From Dokdonella sp. (GTDB taxonomy: Bacteria > Pseudomonadota > Gammaproteobacteria > Xanthomonadales > Rhodanobacteraceae), in the NCBI RefSeq assembly GCF_017744955.1, contig NZ_JAGIAG010000001.1, forward strand, positions 372,001 through 436,000: a stretch of DNA of 64,000 bases, given 5' to 3'. The notes beneath the pieces are model-generated. The model did no database searches. It saw nothing but the letters and a program-made list of their open reading frames with translations, and was not told the origin of the DNA. Positions 27,123 to 37,010 of the stretch are shown piece after piece. The stretch's first letter is position 1. Every line of letters starts with the position of its first letter. The translations under genes and the position numbers were made by a program.

Positions 27123-27896
27123 ATGCCGACCCGCCACGACCCGTTCCGAACCCTCGGCTCGCGCGCGTTCCTGCTCGCGACACTGGTTTCCGCGCCGCCG
27201 GCCGCGGAGGCGGAGCCGCGGCAGGCGATCGAACGCGCGGCTCGCGACCTGCTCGCGCGGGCCGACGCCTTGCGTCCGCTGCTGGTCGGCGAAATCCACG
27301 GCACGCAGGAGATCCCCGCGCTGCTGACGTCCATGCTGCGCCAGGGCGGCGACAGGCCCTGGCTGCTCGGGCTGGAGATTCCGCGCCCGGAGCAGGCGCG
27401 CATCGACGCCTTCCTGCATTCGGACGGCGGCCCGCACGCGCGCGCCGCGCTGCTCGCCGGCGCTTTCTGGACGCGCGAGGCGCAGGACGGCCGCTCCAGC
27501 GCGGCCATGCTGCGCCTGATCGACGCCGTGCGTGCGCTGAGCCGCAGCGGCCGCGACATCCGCATCGTCTGTTTCGACGATCGCGCGGCGGCGGACGACG
27601 GGCACGACCGCGACGCGCGCATGGCCGCCGCGCTGCGCGATGCGCTGAGCGCGCAGAAGCGGCGGCGCGCGGTTTCGCGGGGGGCGGGCGACCATCACGC
27701 GCGCGGCGGCCCTGGCGTTAAGCCGTCGCAGGAATTCCCCGCCTGGCCTCCGCGCGACCGCGAGCCGCTGCCGGTCGACCTCGGCGCATCGAGCTGGGTC
27801 TGCGACGCCGATGGCGGCGTGTACGTGTTCGGCGAGCCGCGCGCGCCCGGCGACGGGGCGCGGCGCGTGGACGCGCAGGCCGGAGAGAACGGCTAG
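27123..27896 (+). CDS. ChaN/Tiki-like exported protein (possibly haem- or iron-related)
   Basis: A 257-residue protein with a probable signal peptide (SRAFLLATLVSAPPAAEA, residues 13-30). Residues 54-63 read LVGEIHGTQE, matching the GExH..xE active-site motif of the ChaN/Tiki superfamily. LGLEIPRPEQARIDAFL (about 82-98) and IRIVCFDDRAAADD fit the same fold. The third motif, normally a hydrophobic strand ending GN-HAR, is represented only by the odd RRRAVSRGAGDHHARGG, so this part is diverged or slightly damaged; the frame stays open to VDLGASSWVCDADGG. The stop overlaps the recD stop on the other strand (shared CTAG). The function is uncertain; ChaN binds haem iron, whereas Tiki proteins are metalloproteases. 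Confidence 0.65.
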   Translation: MPTRHDPFRTLGSRAFLLATLVSAPPAAEAEPRQAIERAARDLLARADALRPLLVGEIHGTQEIPALLTSMLRQGGDRPWLLGLEIPRPEQARIDAFLHSDGGPHARAALLAGAFWTREAQDGRSSAAMLRLIDAVRALSRSGRDIRIVCFDDRAAADDGHDRDARMAAALRDALSAQKRRRAVSRGAGDHHARGGPGVKPSQEFPAWPPRDREPLPVDLGASSWVCDADGGVYVFGEPRAPGDGARRVDAQAGENG

Positions 27897-29737
27897 TCCG
27901 CCTCGCCCGCGCCGCCGCCGGCCGCCGCACCGTCGACACCTTCGCGCAGGAAATCCGCCAGGCCGCTGTAGCGCTCGACGCGGCGCGCGATCGACGCGCG
28001 CAGGATCGCCTCCTCGCCGTGCACGGCGAGCGCGCGGCGAGCGCGCGTGACCGCGGTGTAGAGCAGTTCGCGGCCGAGCACCGCGCTCGGCGAATCCGGC
28101 AGCACGATCGCCACTTCGTCGAACTCCGAGCCCTGGCTCTTGTGCACGGTCATCGCGAACGCGCTCTCGTGCGCGGGCAGGATCGACGGCGCGAAAGCGC
28201 GCAAGGCGCCGTCGTCGCCGGCGAACCAGACCTCGAAGCGCCCGTCCGGCGCGCGCCAGGCGACGCCGATGTCGCCGTTGAACAGGCCGTGGCGATAGTC
28301 GTTGGCGGTGATCATGACCAGGCGCCCGTGGTACCACGCGGCGCCTTCGCCCAAGTTCGCCTCGATCGCGCGATTGATCGCGACGCAGCCGAACGGACCT
28401 TCGCGCAGCGCGCACAGCACGCGCAGCCGCGTCGCGGCGTCCAGGGCCGCGCGCGCATCGGCGGCGGCGGCGAGTTCGCCGAAGCGCGGCGTCCAGCGCT
28501 CGCGCGCCACGCGCGAGACCTGCGCGCGGTCGAGCGGCTTCCAGGCGACTTCCGCGTCGCCTTCGCGCAGCCGCTCCACTACTGCCTCGGCGTCGCCGGC
28601 GCGGATCGCGCGCGCGAGACGGCCGATGCCGCCGCCTTCGGCGTAGCGGTGGCTGCGCTGCAATTCGACGAAGGCGTCGCCGAGCGGATGCGCCGGCGAT
28701 CGCGCCGACGGCAGCACGAAGCCGGTCGCCGCGCGCAGGTAGTCGGCGGTCGCGGCGGAATAGCGGTTCGCCTCCTCGTCGGGCGGCGCGATCGAGGCGA
28801 GCACGTGGCCGGCCTCGACCGAAGCGAGCTGGCCGATGTCGCCGAGCAGGATCAGGCCCGCCTCGTCCGGCAGCGCGTCGAGCAGGTGCGCCATCAGCGG
28901 CAGGTCGATCATCGAGGCCTCGTCGATGACCACGATGTCGGCGGCGAGCGGATGGGCGCGGTCGTGGCGGAAGCCCGCGCGCGGACGAAACTTGAGCAGG
29001 CGATGGATCGTCGCCGCCTCGTCCTCGCGGATCGCCGCGCGCACCGTCTCGCTGCAGGCGAGCGTCGCCTTGCGCGCGCGGATCGCCTCGCCGAGCCGCG
29101 CGGCGGCCTTGCCGGTCGGCGCGGCGAGTCGGATGCGCGGCAGTGGCGCGCCGGCCGCTTCGGCCTGTTCGAGCAGCGCGACCAGCAGCCACAGCACGCT
29201 GCTGGTCTTGCCGGTGCCGGGACCGCCGCCGATCACGGCCAGACGCGAACGCAGGCCGAGCGCGACCGCGACCGCCTGCCAGTCGGTGTCGCCGTCGAGC
29301 GCGAACGTTCCGGCCAGCGAAGCGCGCACGCGTTCCGCCGTCGCCAGCGGCCGCACGGAGCGCGCGCGACGCAGCAGGCCGGCGGCGACGCGACGCTCGT
29401 AGTCGCGGTAGCGACGCAGCCACAGGCGCTCGTGCTCGTCGAGCAGCAGCGGCGGCGCCGCGTCGCCCGTGCCGACCATGGGCGACGTGCGCAACGCGGC
29501 GAGCACGGCGGCGCGATCCGGCAGCGCGCCGCGCAACGGCGCGGTGGCGGCGGCGGCGAGTACGTCGTGCAACGCGTTCAGCGGCAGGCAGCTGTGGCCC
29601 TGCGCGAGCGCCTGGCTCGCCGCGGCCGCGGCGAGCGCGAGCGCCGCGTCGTCGCGGCCGTCCAGGCGTGCGATCAGCCGTGCGAACTCGACGTCGATCG
29701 CGCGCAGCGCGCCGGCCTGGTGCAGACGACTCAGCAT
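27893..29737 (-). CDS. recD: Exodeoxyribonuclease V subunit alpha RecD
   Basis: The 5'-3' helicase subunit of the RecBCD double-strand-break repair machine, 614 residues. Domain 1 (residues about 1-120) is the helical RecB-contact region. The SF1B motor follows with Walker A GGGPGTGKT (170-178), motif Ia APTGKAAARL, motif II VVIDEASMIDLPL, motif III LGDIGQLASVEAG and the C-terminal motif V/VI region MTVHKSQGSEFDE ... YTAVTRARRAL. All helicase motifs are intact. The start at 29737 overlaps the end of recB by seven bases, so the subunits are translationally coupled. The C-terminal tail (AAAGGGAGEAD) is low-complexity. It is last in the recC-recB-recD operon. Confidence 0.95.
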   Translation of the reverse strand: MLSRLHQAGALRAIDVEFARLIARLDGRDDAALALAAAAASQALAQGHSCLPLNALHDVLAAAATAPLRGALPDRAAVLAALRTSPMVGTGDAAPPLLLDEHERLWLRRYRDYERRVAAGLLRRARSVRPLATAERVRASLAGTFALDGDTDWQAVAVALGLRSRLAVIGGGPGTGKTSSVLWLLVALLEQAEAAGAPLPRIRLAAPTGKAAARLGEAIRARKATLACSETVRAAIREDEAATIHRLLKFRPRAGFRHDRAHPLAADIVVIDEASMIDLPLMAHLLDALPDEAGLILLGDIGQLASVEAGHVLASIAPPDEEANRYSAATADYLRAATGFVLPSARSPAHPLGDAFVELQRSHRYAEGGGIGRLARAIRAGDAEAVVERLREGDAEVAWKPLDRAQVSRVARERWTPRFGELAAAADARAALDAATRLRVLCALREGPFGCVAINRAIEANLGEGAAWYHGRLVMITANDYRHGLFNGDIGVAWRAPDGRFEVWFAGDDGALRAFAPSILPAHESAFAMTVHKSQGSEFDEVAIVLPDSPSAVLGRELLYTAVTRARRALAVHGEEAILRASIARRVERYSGLADFLREGVDGAAAGGGAGEAD

Positions 29738-32700
29738 CGCGCATGCTCCCCGGCCGGCGCCAGCAGCACGTCGAGCGCGTCGATCAAGGCGCGCGGCGGA
29801 CGATCGACGTGCACGCCGGCGCTGCCGTCGCGCGCGAGTCCGCGCAGGAACAGGTACACCGCGCCACCGAAGTCGCGTTCGTAGTCGAAGCCGGCGCCGA
29901 GCCGCGCGCGCAGCCAGCGATGCAGCGCCAGCGTGTAGATCAGGTATTGCAGGTCGTAGTCGTGCTCGCGCACGGCAGCGGCGAGCGCCTCGCCCTGGTA
30001 GTCGGCGCGGCGCGGACCGAGCCAGTTGGTCTTGTAGTCGACGATCCACCAGCGTCCGTCGTGGCGGTAGACCAGGTCGACGACGCCGGTCATCAGTCCG
30101 GCGAGCTTTCCCGGCACGCGCGCGAAGCCGGCGCGCTGCTGCTGGTAGCCGTACTCGCGCAGCAGCGCGATCAGGCGTTCCGGCAGGGCGCCGCCGATCG
30201 CGAAATGGAACGGCAGCTCGGCGCGCCGCGCGTTCGCCGGCAGGTCGGCGAGCACCGCGCCGGCGGGCAGGCGCACGTTCAAGGTGGCGCCGATCATGCG
30301 CGCGACGACACGTTGCAGTTCCTGCTCGCGCTCGGGCGGGGCGAGCGCATGGCGGCGCAGGCGCGCGCGGATCGCCTCGCGTTCGCTCGCCGGCGCGAGC
30401 GCGTCGGCATGATCGCGCCAGGCGGCGAAATCGGTGCGTTCGAGGATCTCGTGCACCGCGGTGCCGAAGCGCTCGCCGCGCGGCCAGTCGGCGATGCCGG
30501 CGTCGGGCGTGGACGCGTCGTCGTCGCTCTCGGCGAGCTTGCTTCCGACGGACGCTTCGTCGTCGCTGCCGGCGCGATCGTCGAGTTCCACGCGCTCGCC
30601 GTCGCGCAGTTGCGAGAAGCTCGCGATCCACCAGCTGGTGTCGATGTCCGTGGCGAAGCGGCGCGCCGGCGGCAGCGGCGCCGTCGCCGGCGCATCGAGG
30701 CGATCCGTTTCCGCGGCCGGCAAGGCGTCGATGCGCACCACGGCCGGCGCGCCTTCCTGCAGCCGCGCCAGGGCCGCGCGCGCTTCGCCCGTGTCCTTCG
30801 GCATCGCGCCGCCGTGCCAGAGCTGGGCCAGTGCGGCCGGCGCGTCGCCCTTGCCGATCGCATCCCACGACAGCCAGCAGGCGTAGCGCGCGCGCGTCAG
30901 CGCGACGTAGAACACGCGCACGCGCTCGGCCAGTTCCTCGCGCTCGGCCTGCGCCTTGGCCGCGGCGAAGTCGGCGTCGTCAACATCGGCCTGCGTGCGC
31001 AGCCAGCGCTGACGCGCGCCGTCGGCGTGCCATTCGAGCAGGCGCGGATAGCGGTTCGGCCGCGCCGGCGCCAGCGCGGTGAACGGCAGGAACACCAGGT
31101 CGTATTCGAGCCCCTTGCTGACGTGGATCGTCGCGATCTGCACGCGATCGGCATCCGATTCCAGGCGCAGCTGTTCTTCCTCGTTGCGCTCGTCGGCCTC
31201 CTCGATGCGGCGGCGCAGCCAGTCGATCAGGTCGGCATGGCCGAAGCGATGCGCGCTCGCCGTCTGCAGCAGCTCGGCGAGCTGCAGATAGTTGGTCAGG
31301 CGCCGCTCGCCGCCGCGGCCGTCGAGGATCGCCGCCGCGCGCATTTCCAGCACACGCTCGAACAGCGCGAGCACGCCGCGTTCGTGCCAGAGCCGGCGCA
31401 GCGTGTCGAGGGTCCGCAGTTCGCGTTGCCAGAGTTCGGGCCGCGCCGGATCGGCCAGCGCCGCCAGTGCCTGCGCGTCGCGACCGAGCAGGCGCGTCGC
31501 CAAGGCCGCGCGCAGGCCGGCCTCGTCGTGGCTCTCCAGTCCGCGCAGCAGCACCAGGACGTCACGCGCTTCCTCGCCGGCGAACACGCTGTCCTGGCGG
31601 ATCGTCGCGCTGGCGACGCCGCGCGCAGCGAGCGCGTCCTGCATCAGCAGCGCTTCCTTGTTCTCGGCCACCAGCACGGCGAGATGGCGCGGCGTCAGCG
31701 GTACCCGCTCGCCGTGCTGCAGCACCGTCGCCTCGCCCGCGCGCGCCTTGCGCAGCAGCTGCACGATCGCCTCGGCGCAGCCGGCGGCGAGCAGCGCGCG
31801 CGCGTCCTCCTTGTTCGGCCGCGCGTCGAGATCGGGCAGATGCCAGACCGTCAGCGGCACGATCGGCGCGCCGTCGACGCGGACGTCGTCGTCGCGCGCG
31901 CGGCCGCCGGCCTCGACCGGCTGGAAGCGGATGCGCGCGTCGACGAAGGCGTTCTCCGCGTCGCCTTGCGAGAACGCCGCCGCGACGGCATCCAGCATGG
32001 CGGGCGAAGAACGGTAGTTGCGCATCAGCGCGTGCCGTTCGGCCGCGTCGGCCGCCGCGCGCAGATAGGCTTCGATGTCGCCGCCGCGGAAGCGGTAGAT
32101 CGCCTGTTTCGGATCGCCGACCAGGATCAGCGCACCACCCGGCCGCGCCGCGTGCTGGCGGCGGAAGATCTCGAACTGGCGCGCGTCGGTGTCCTGGAAC
32201 TCGTCGACCAGCACGACCGGATGCCGGTCGTGCAATGCCGCGGCGAGCCGCCCGCCCTGCTGCGGATCGACGATCGCCGCGTGCAGGCGCTGGATCAGGT
32301 CGTCGTAGCTCTGCCGCGCCGCGCGCCGCTTGCGCAGGTCGAGCTGCTCGCGCGCGTGCGTGCGCGCCTCGGCGAGCAGGACCGGCCAGCGCAACGCGCG
32401 CGCGGCGGCGAGCGCCGCGGCGGCGTCGGACCAGGCGTCGACGGCATCGGTGAAGGCGTTCGGCAGATCCCCGAGCGCCGCCTTCGCCGCCGCGCCGAGC
32501 TTGCGCGTACCGAACCAGGCGAGTGCGCCGCGATCCTCCGGCAACTCGCCAACGTGCAGCGGTGCGGCGCAGGTCTCGATGCGCGCGGCGACCCAGTCGT
32601 TGCGATACGAGCGGCCGTCGAGGCGCTTCGCCTGCGTATGCGCGCGGACGCCGTCGAGCGTGCCTTCGCCGAATTCGCGCCAGGCCGCGAACAGCCGTGC

Positions 32701-33435
32701 GCGCGCGGCTTCCTCCGCGCGTGCCGCGGCCGGCAGCTGGTCGGCGTCGACGGCGAGCGGCGCACGCGGATGCACGAGCAGGTCCGCATCGAGCAGCGGC
32801 GCGAGCGAACGCGCAAGCTGCGCGGCACTGCCGACGCGTTCGACGAGGATCGCGAAATCCGCCGCGCGTGTGGGCTCGCTCGCGTTCAGACGCCAGAAGT
32901 CCGCCGCGATCTGTTCGAGCAGGTCGCGATCGGAGCCGATCAGTTCGCCCGCGTCGAGCGCTTCGCCGGAGGCGAACGCCTGCTCGCGCAGCACGCGCTG
33001 GCAGTAGCCGTGGATCGTATGGATCGCGGCCTCGTCCATGCCGACCGCGGCGAGACGCAATCGCCGCGCGAGGCGCTCGATGCCTTCCTCGGCCAATCCA
33101 CGCACGATCGCGTGCGCCGCGAACTCCGTCTCGGTGTCGGCGCGGGCGAGCGCCTGTTCGCGCACGTCGCGGAGATGGGCAGCCGCCGCGGCGGGTCCCG
33201 CGCGCAGGGCTACCTCGGCGAGATCGGCCGCCTGCGCCAGTCGCCGCCGCAGGCGTTCCTTCAGTTCGTCGGTGGCCGCGCGCGTGAAGGTCACGACCAG
33301 GATCTCGCGCAGTTCGAGCCGGCGCTCGATCAACGCGCGCAGGTACAGGCCGGCGATGGTCCAGGTCTTGCCGGTGCCGGCGCTGGCTTCGATCAGCTGC
33401 GTGCCGGCCAGCGGCAGGTCGAGGGCGAGGCTCAT
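29731..33435 (-). CDS. recB: Exodeoxyribonuclease V subunit beta RecB
   Basis: 3'-5' helicase and nuclease subunit of RecBCD, 1234 residues (E. coli RecB 1180). The N-terminal UvrD-type motor has Walker A EASAGTGKT (residues 16-24), VVTFTRAATDELKERL, the HTIHGYCQRVLREQAF motif, VVLVDEFQDTD (motif II), LVGDPKQAIYRFRGGD (motif III) and ATIHVSKGLEYDLVFLPF (motif V). The C-terminal PD-(D/E)XK nuclease carries GVVDLVYRHDGRWWIVDYKTNWLG near residues 1110-1135, with the catalytic Asp and the DYK lysine. The start at 33435 overlaps the recC stop (ATGA). All active-site motifs of both motor and nuclease are present. Confidence 0.96.
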   Translation of the reverse strand: MSLALDLPLAGTQLIEASAGTGKTWTIAGLYLRALIERRLELREILVVTFTRAATDELKERLRRRLAQAADLAEVALRAGPAAAAAHLRDVREQALARADTETEFAAHAIVRGLAEEGIERLARRLRLAAVGMDEAAIHTIHGYCQRVLREQAFASGEALDAGELIGSDRDLLEQIAADFWRLNASEPTRAADFAILVERVGSAAQLARSLAPLLDADLLVHPRAPLAVDADQLPAAARAEEAARARLFAAWREFGEGTLDGVRAHTQAKRLDGRSYRNDWVAARIETCAAPLHVGELPEDRGALAWFGTRKLGAAAKAALGDLPNAFTDAVDAWSDAAAALAAARALRWPVLLAEARTHAREQLDLRKRRAARQSYDDLIQRLHAAIVDPQQGGRLAAALHDRHPVVLVDEFQDTDARQFEIFRRQHAARPGGALILVGDPKQAIYRFRGGDIEAYLRAAADAAERHALMRNYRSSPAMLDAVAAAFSQGDAENAFVDARIRFQPVEAGGRARDDDVRVDGAPIVPLTVWHLPDLDARPNKEDARALLAAGCAEAIVQLLRKARAGEATVLQHGERVPLTPRHLAVLVAENKEALLMQDALAARGVASATIRQDSVFAGEEARDVLVLLRGLESHDEAGLRAALATRLLGRDAQALAALADPARPELWQRELRTLDTLRRLWHERGVLALFERVLEMRAAAILDGRGGERRLTNYLQLAELLQTASAHRFGHADLIDWLRRRIEEADERNEEEQLRLESDADRVQIATIHVSKGLEYDLVFLPFTALAPARPNRYPRLLEWHADGARQRWLRTQADVDDADFAAAKAQAEREELAERVRVFYVALTRARYACWLSWDAIGKGDAPAALAQLWHGGAMPKDTGEARAALARLQEGAPAVVRIDALPAAETDRLDAPATAPLPPARRFATDIDTSWWIASFSQLRDGERVELDDRAGSDDEASVGSKLAESDDDASTPDAGIADWPRGERFGTAVHEILERTDFAAWRDHADALAPASEREAIRARLRRHALAPPEREQELQRVVARMIGATLNVRLPAGAVLADLPANARRAELPFHFAIGGALPERLIALLREYGYQQQRAGFARVPGKLAGLMTGVVDLVYRHDGRWWIVDYKTNWLGPRRADYQGEALAAAVREHDYDLQYLIYTLALHRWLRARLGAGFDYERDFGGAVYLFLRGLARDGSAGVHVDRPPRALIDALDVLLAPAGEHARC

Positions 33436-36400
33436 CGCGATGCCTCGTGCACGAGCCCGGCCAGGGTGCCGAAGACGCGCGCGGATTCGCGCTCGAACGC
33501 GGCGAGCAGGTCCGCGTCGGCGAACGGTTCGCGATCGCGCAAGGCCAGCGCGGTCCACGCGTCGGCGCTCTCGAAGCCGTCGACGAACTGCCGGCGCGCG
33601 GCGTCGAGCGCCGCTTCGAGCGTAGCGGCGCTTGCGAGTTTCTCAAGGTACGTCCAGGCCGCTTTCGGGTAGAACGCGAGCGGCGCGCGCTGGCCGGCGC
33701 GCCAGCCGTCGAGCAGCGCCGCCAGCTCCGTGCGCGCGGCAGCGGCGTCGAGACCGCGCAGCGGGCGCACTTCGGCACCGCGCTTGCCGAGCGCGATCAG
33801 CGTGCCGTGCGCGTCGGCGTCGAAGCCGAGCCGCTCGCGGTCCTCGCAGGCGAGCAGGGCCAGCGTCTCGATCCACGGCCGCAGCCAGTGGCGGCCGTGC
33901 ATCCGGCCGGGGATCCAATGCAGCAGTCCTTCGCGATACGCATCGCGCAGGGTGCATTCGAGCACGCAGCCGTCCACGACGAGTTCGAAGCTCACCGGCG
34001 GCAGCGCGTGCTTGCCGCGCCGCCAGCGCTCGACCTCGGCGGCGACGCGCGCCGAGGCCAGCGCCTCGCCGCGATACGCCGCGGCGCCGGCGGCGCCGAT
34101 CGGCAGTTGCAGGCGCACCTGCGCGTCTTCGTCGAACTCGCGCATCGCCGCGCGACCGCGCTCGAGCGCGTCGGTGACCAGCGCGCGGCGCAGCTCGGAA
34201 GCCTCGAGCGGGCCCAGCGCGAGCGGATCGTCGTCGCCGAGGAGTTCGTCGCGTTCGTAGAGGTCCAGGTGCAGCACGTCGCGCAGGAACGCGCGCTGCG
34301 GATGGCGCCAGAACTCGATCAGCCGCTCGAGCGGCAAACGCTCGACCGCGGCGGCGTCGCCGAGCGGGAGCGCGGCGAACGGCTGCGGTCTGCCGCGGCG
34401 GCCGGCCGCGGCGGCCGCGCGCCATTCGTCGCGATAGGTGAAGATTTCCGGAGCGCTGCGATCGAACACGCGCCGCGCGAACGGCTGCAGCGGATGCTCG
34501 ACGGTCAATGCGCGGCGCGCCGCGTCGGCGTCGAGGTAGTAGTCGCGCGCGACGACGTCGAGCAGTTCGCCGACCAGGGCCGAGGCTTCGCGCGGCTTGC
34601 CGCTGCGCTGATCGCGGCCGACGTAGGACAGATGCAGCACCGCGTCGGCCGAGGTCAGGATCTGCAGGAACAGATAGCGATCGTCGTCGCGCACCGAACG
34701 GTCGCCGAGGCGGCGCGCCTGGCGCAGTTCGCGTTCGAGCCGGCTGATGCCGAGCGCGGGTTCGCGGCGCGGGAACGCTTCGTCGTCCAGGCCGAGCACG
34801 GCGATCACGCGGAACGGAATCGCGCGCAACGGCACCATGCCGCAGAAGCTGACGCCGCCGGCGAGGAAGCGCTGCTGCGGATCGGCCTCGGCCAGGCGCT
34901 CGCGCAGGAACTCGCGCACGCAGGTCCAGCCGAGTGCCTCCTCGCAGCCGCCGGCGGCGGCGTGCTCCGCCAGCGCCGCCAGCGCGCCGCGGATCGCGGC
35001 CAGCGCGCGGCGCTCGTCGCGGTCGCCGCCGTCGCTCGGAAACAACGCGGCCAGGGCGCGCAGGTACACCGCCTGCCATTGCGCCGGCGGATGCGCCTGA
35101 CGTTGCGCGGCGGCGAGATGTTCGAGTTCGCGCAGCAGGGCGAGCGCCTGGCCGAGCGTCGCCGCCGCGTTGCCTTCGACGATCGGCAGCGGCGCGACGC
35201 CGGCGATGCCCTGCTCGTCGCCGCTGGCCAGGCCGAGCAGCAGGCGCTCGATGCCTTCGGCCCAGCTGAAGGCGCGATAGCGGCCGGCGCCGAAGGCGAC
35301 GCGCGTCGATTCGTCCAGGCCCCAGCGCACACCGGCGCGATCGAGCCAGTGGCGCAGATCGGCGAGCGCTTCGCCGTCGAAGCCGAGCCGGCGCTGCACC
35401 GCCGGCACCGCGACCAGGTCGAGGAATTCGTTCGCGCTCCAGCGCGAGGCCGGCAGGCCGAGCAGGCGCAGGAAGGCCTCGACGATCGGATGCTCGTCTT
35501 CCGCGCTGCGGTCGGCGATCGTGTACGGGATGCGGCGCGGATCGCCGTCGGCGAGCGCGCCGAACACGGCCTCGACCGCCGGTGCGTACGCGGCGACGTC
35601 CGGCAGCATCACCGCGACGTCGCGCGGCGCGAGGCTCGGGTCGCGCTCGAACAGGGCGAGCAGCCGGTCGTGCAGCACCTCGACCTCGCGCAGCGGCGAG
35701 TGGCACACGTGCACGCGCAGCGAGACGTCGTCGGGATCGGGCGCTGCCGCGCGCTCGTGCGCATCCGGGCGCCGCAGCGCGAGCACGTCGGCCTGGATGC
35801 GGCCGAGCAGGTGCGCGCGCGACGGTTCGCGCAGCACCGCCTGCTCGTCGGCCGGCTGCACTTCGTCGTAGGAGAACACCTGCTCGAAGAATTCGCGGCC
35901 GACACGGCCCCACGATGCGAGCAGCGGCTGCTCCGGCGCCTCCAGCGGCGAGGCGCCGGCGCGCAGGCGTTCGCGCAGGCTGCGTTCCTCGCCCCAGTAC
36001 TCGGCGCACGGCGAGGGCAGCAGGAAATCGACCTCGATGAACTCGCCGAGCGTGCCGAGCACGCGCAACGTGTCGGGCGAGATGTTCAGGCAGCCGAACA
36101 CGGCCAGTCGCGGCGGCAGGCCGTCGGGTCGCTCGGCGCCGCCGGCGTGGCGCGCCAGGAAGTCGCCGATCAGGCGCGCGCGATGCGGCTCCTCGCCGGT
36201 GCGCGTCAGACGACGCCAGGCTTCGGCCTGCCAGTCGTCGCGTTCGGCGCCGCGCTCCCATTCCTCGAGCATGCCGCGCCGGTAGGCCTGATAGCGTTCG
36301 AGCGCGGCGGCGAATTCGCGCGCGAGCTGCAGGCGCTTCAATTCGGCCGCGTCGCCGCGCAGGTAGTGCGCGAGCGGCGCACCGACGGGTTCGCGCGCGA

Positions 36401-36704
36401 GCTCGGCCAGCAGCGGAAACAGCCGCCAGCGCAGGACGTCGCGATCGTAGATCGATTGCTGGCGCAAGCCGGCGTGGTTGGCGCGCAGCACCTGCCAGAC
36501 GAACTCGCCGGGCAGGCGGAAATCGACGTTGGCGGCGATGCCTTGCGCCTCGGCCAGCTCGATCTCCAGCCAGCGCCGCATGCCCGGATGCGGCACCAGC
36601 ACGACTTCCGGCGTCAGCAGCGCGTCGACGTCGGCCACGGCGATGCGCTCGCCGAGGACACGGGCGAGTCCGCGCAGGTCATTGCCGTAGTGGAGATGGA
36701 ACAC
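33432..36704 (-). CDS. recC: Exodeoxyribonuclease V subunit gamma RecC
   Basis: Chi-recognition and strand-splitting subunit of RecBCD, 1090 residues (E. coli RecC 1122). The N-terminus MFHLHYGNDLRGLARVLGE and the VLVPHPGMRRWLEIELAEAQGIAANVDFRLPGEFVW block (residues about 36-71) are diagnostic. The pseudo-helicase domains (VMLPDVAAYAPAVEAVF, PYTIADRSA, RVIAVLGLDDEAFPRRE) and the inactive nuclease-like C-terminus follow. It is first in a recC-recB-recD operon with 4- and 7-base overlaps and no ptrA between recC and recB, unlike E. coli. Upstream lies a 358-base repeat-bearing gap. Confidence 0.95.
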   Translation of the reverse strand: MFHLHYGNDLRGLARVLGERIAVADVDALLTPEVVLVPHPGMRRWLEIELAEAQGIAANVDFRLPGEFVWQVLRANHAGLRQQSIYDRDVLRWRLFPLLAELAREPVGAPLAHYLRGDAAELKRLQLAREFAAALERYQAYRRGMLEEWERGAERDDWQAEAWRRLTRTGEEPHRARLIGDFLARHAGGAERPDGLPPRLAVFGCLNISPDTLRVLGTLGEFIEVDFLLPSPCAEYWGEERSLRERLRAGASPLEAPEQPLLASWGRVGREFFEQVFSYDEVQPADEQAVLREPSRAHLLGRIQADVLALRRPDAHERAAAPDPDDVSLRVHVCHSPLREVEVLHDRLLALFERDPSLAPRDVAVMLPDVAAYAPAVEAVFGALADGDPRRIPYTIADRSAEDEHPIVEAFLRLLGLPASRWSANEFLDLVAVPAVQRRLGFDGEALADLRHWLDRAGVRWGLDESTRVAFGAGRYRAFSWAEGIERLLLGLASGDEQGIAGVAPLPIVEGNAAATLGQALALLRELEHLAAAQRQAHPPAQWQAVYLRALAALFPSDGGDRDERRALAAIRGALAALAEHAAAGGCEEALGWTCVREFLRERLAEADPQQRFLAGGVSFCGMVPLRAIPFRVIAVLGLDDEAFPRREPALGISRLERELRQARRLGDRSVRDDDRYLFLQILTSADAVLHLSYVGRDQRSGKPREASALVGELLDVVARDYYLDADAARRALTVEHPLQPFARRVFDRSAPEIFTYRDEWRAAAAAGRRGRPQPFAALPLGDAAAVERLPLERLIEFWRHPQRAFLRDVLHLDLYERDELLGDDDPLALGPLEASELRRALVTDALERGRAAMREFDEDAQVRLQLPIGAAGAAAYRGEALASARVAAEVERWRRGKHALPPVSFELVVDGCVLECTLRDAYREGLLHWIPGRMHGRHWLRPWIETLALLACEDRERLGFDADAHGTLIALGKRGAEVRPLRGLDAAAARTELAALLDGWRAGQRAPLAFYPKAAWTYLEKLASAATLEAALDAARRQFVDGFESADAWTALALRDREPFADADLLAAFERESARVFGTLAGLVHEASR

Positions 36705-36845
36705 GCGCTGGTGAGGTTCCCGATTCGAGCCGGCCGATCGGGCCGATTATCCGGCAATCGATCTCAGTGGCGGAGACATGGGGCGCTCTCCAGCTCATTG
36801 CGATGGATGGGATGCGGGGAATCCGGGGGAATGCGAAGAAGATTT

Positions 36846-36903
36846 CTCGCAGAGGCGCAGAGACGCAGAGGTAAAGCGCTTCTCTCCTCTGCGTCTCTGC
36901 GAG
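36846..36903. repeat. Long hairpin repeat (CTCGCAGAGGCGC family), copy 2
   Basis: The left arm is CTCGCAGAG-GCGCAGAG-ACGCAGAGG (36846-36871), and the right arm CCTCTGCGTCTCTGCGAG (36886-36903) is its exact complement apart from an 8-base tandem duplication (GCGCAGAG) in the left arm. The outer bases match those of the copy at 17714-17783. The element lies in a non-coding gap, like the first copy. Confidence 0.75.
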
Positions 36904-37010
36904 ATCGCTTTCCGGAACTTCCCCGACATGCGATGAAAGTGGATGCCGCTCCCACGGGCACGACGTCGTGACGTCCACGGGATCTTTTCCGAAGCAGGCG
37001 GCGCCAAAAA

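Noticed and set aside
27660..27720. A definite frameshift in the ChaN-like gene
   Set aside because: The frame stays open through the irregular stretch into a family-like C-terminus (VDLGASSWVCDADG), so divergence is as likely as a frameshift; kept as a finding only.
29143..33672. A 1509-codon plus-strand open frame over recD and recB
   Set aside because: It is antisense to intact RecB and RecD, whose motifs are all present; the frame has no recognisable segment.
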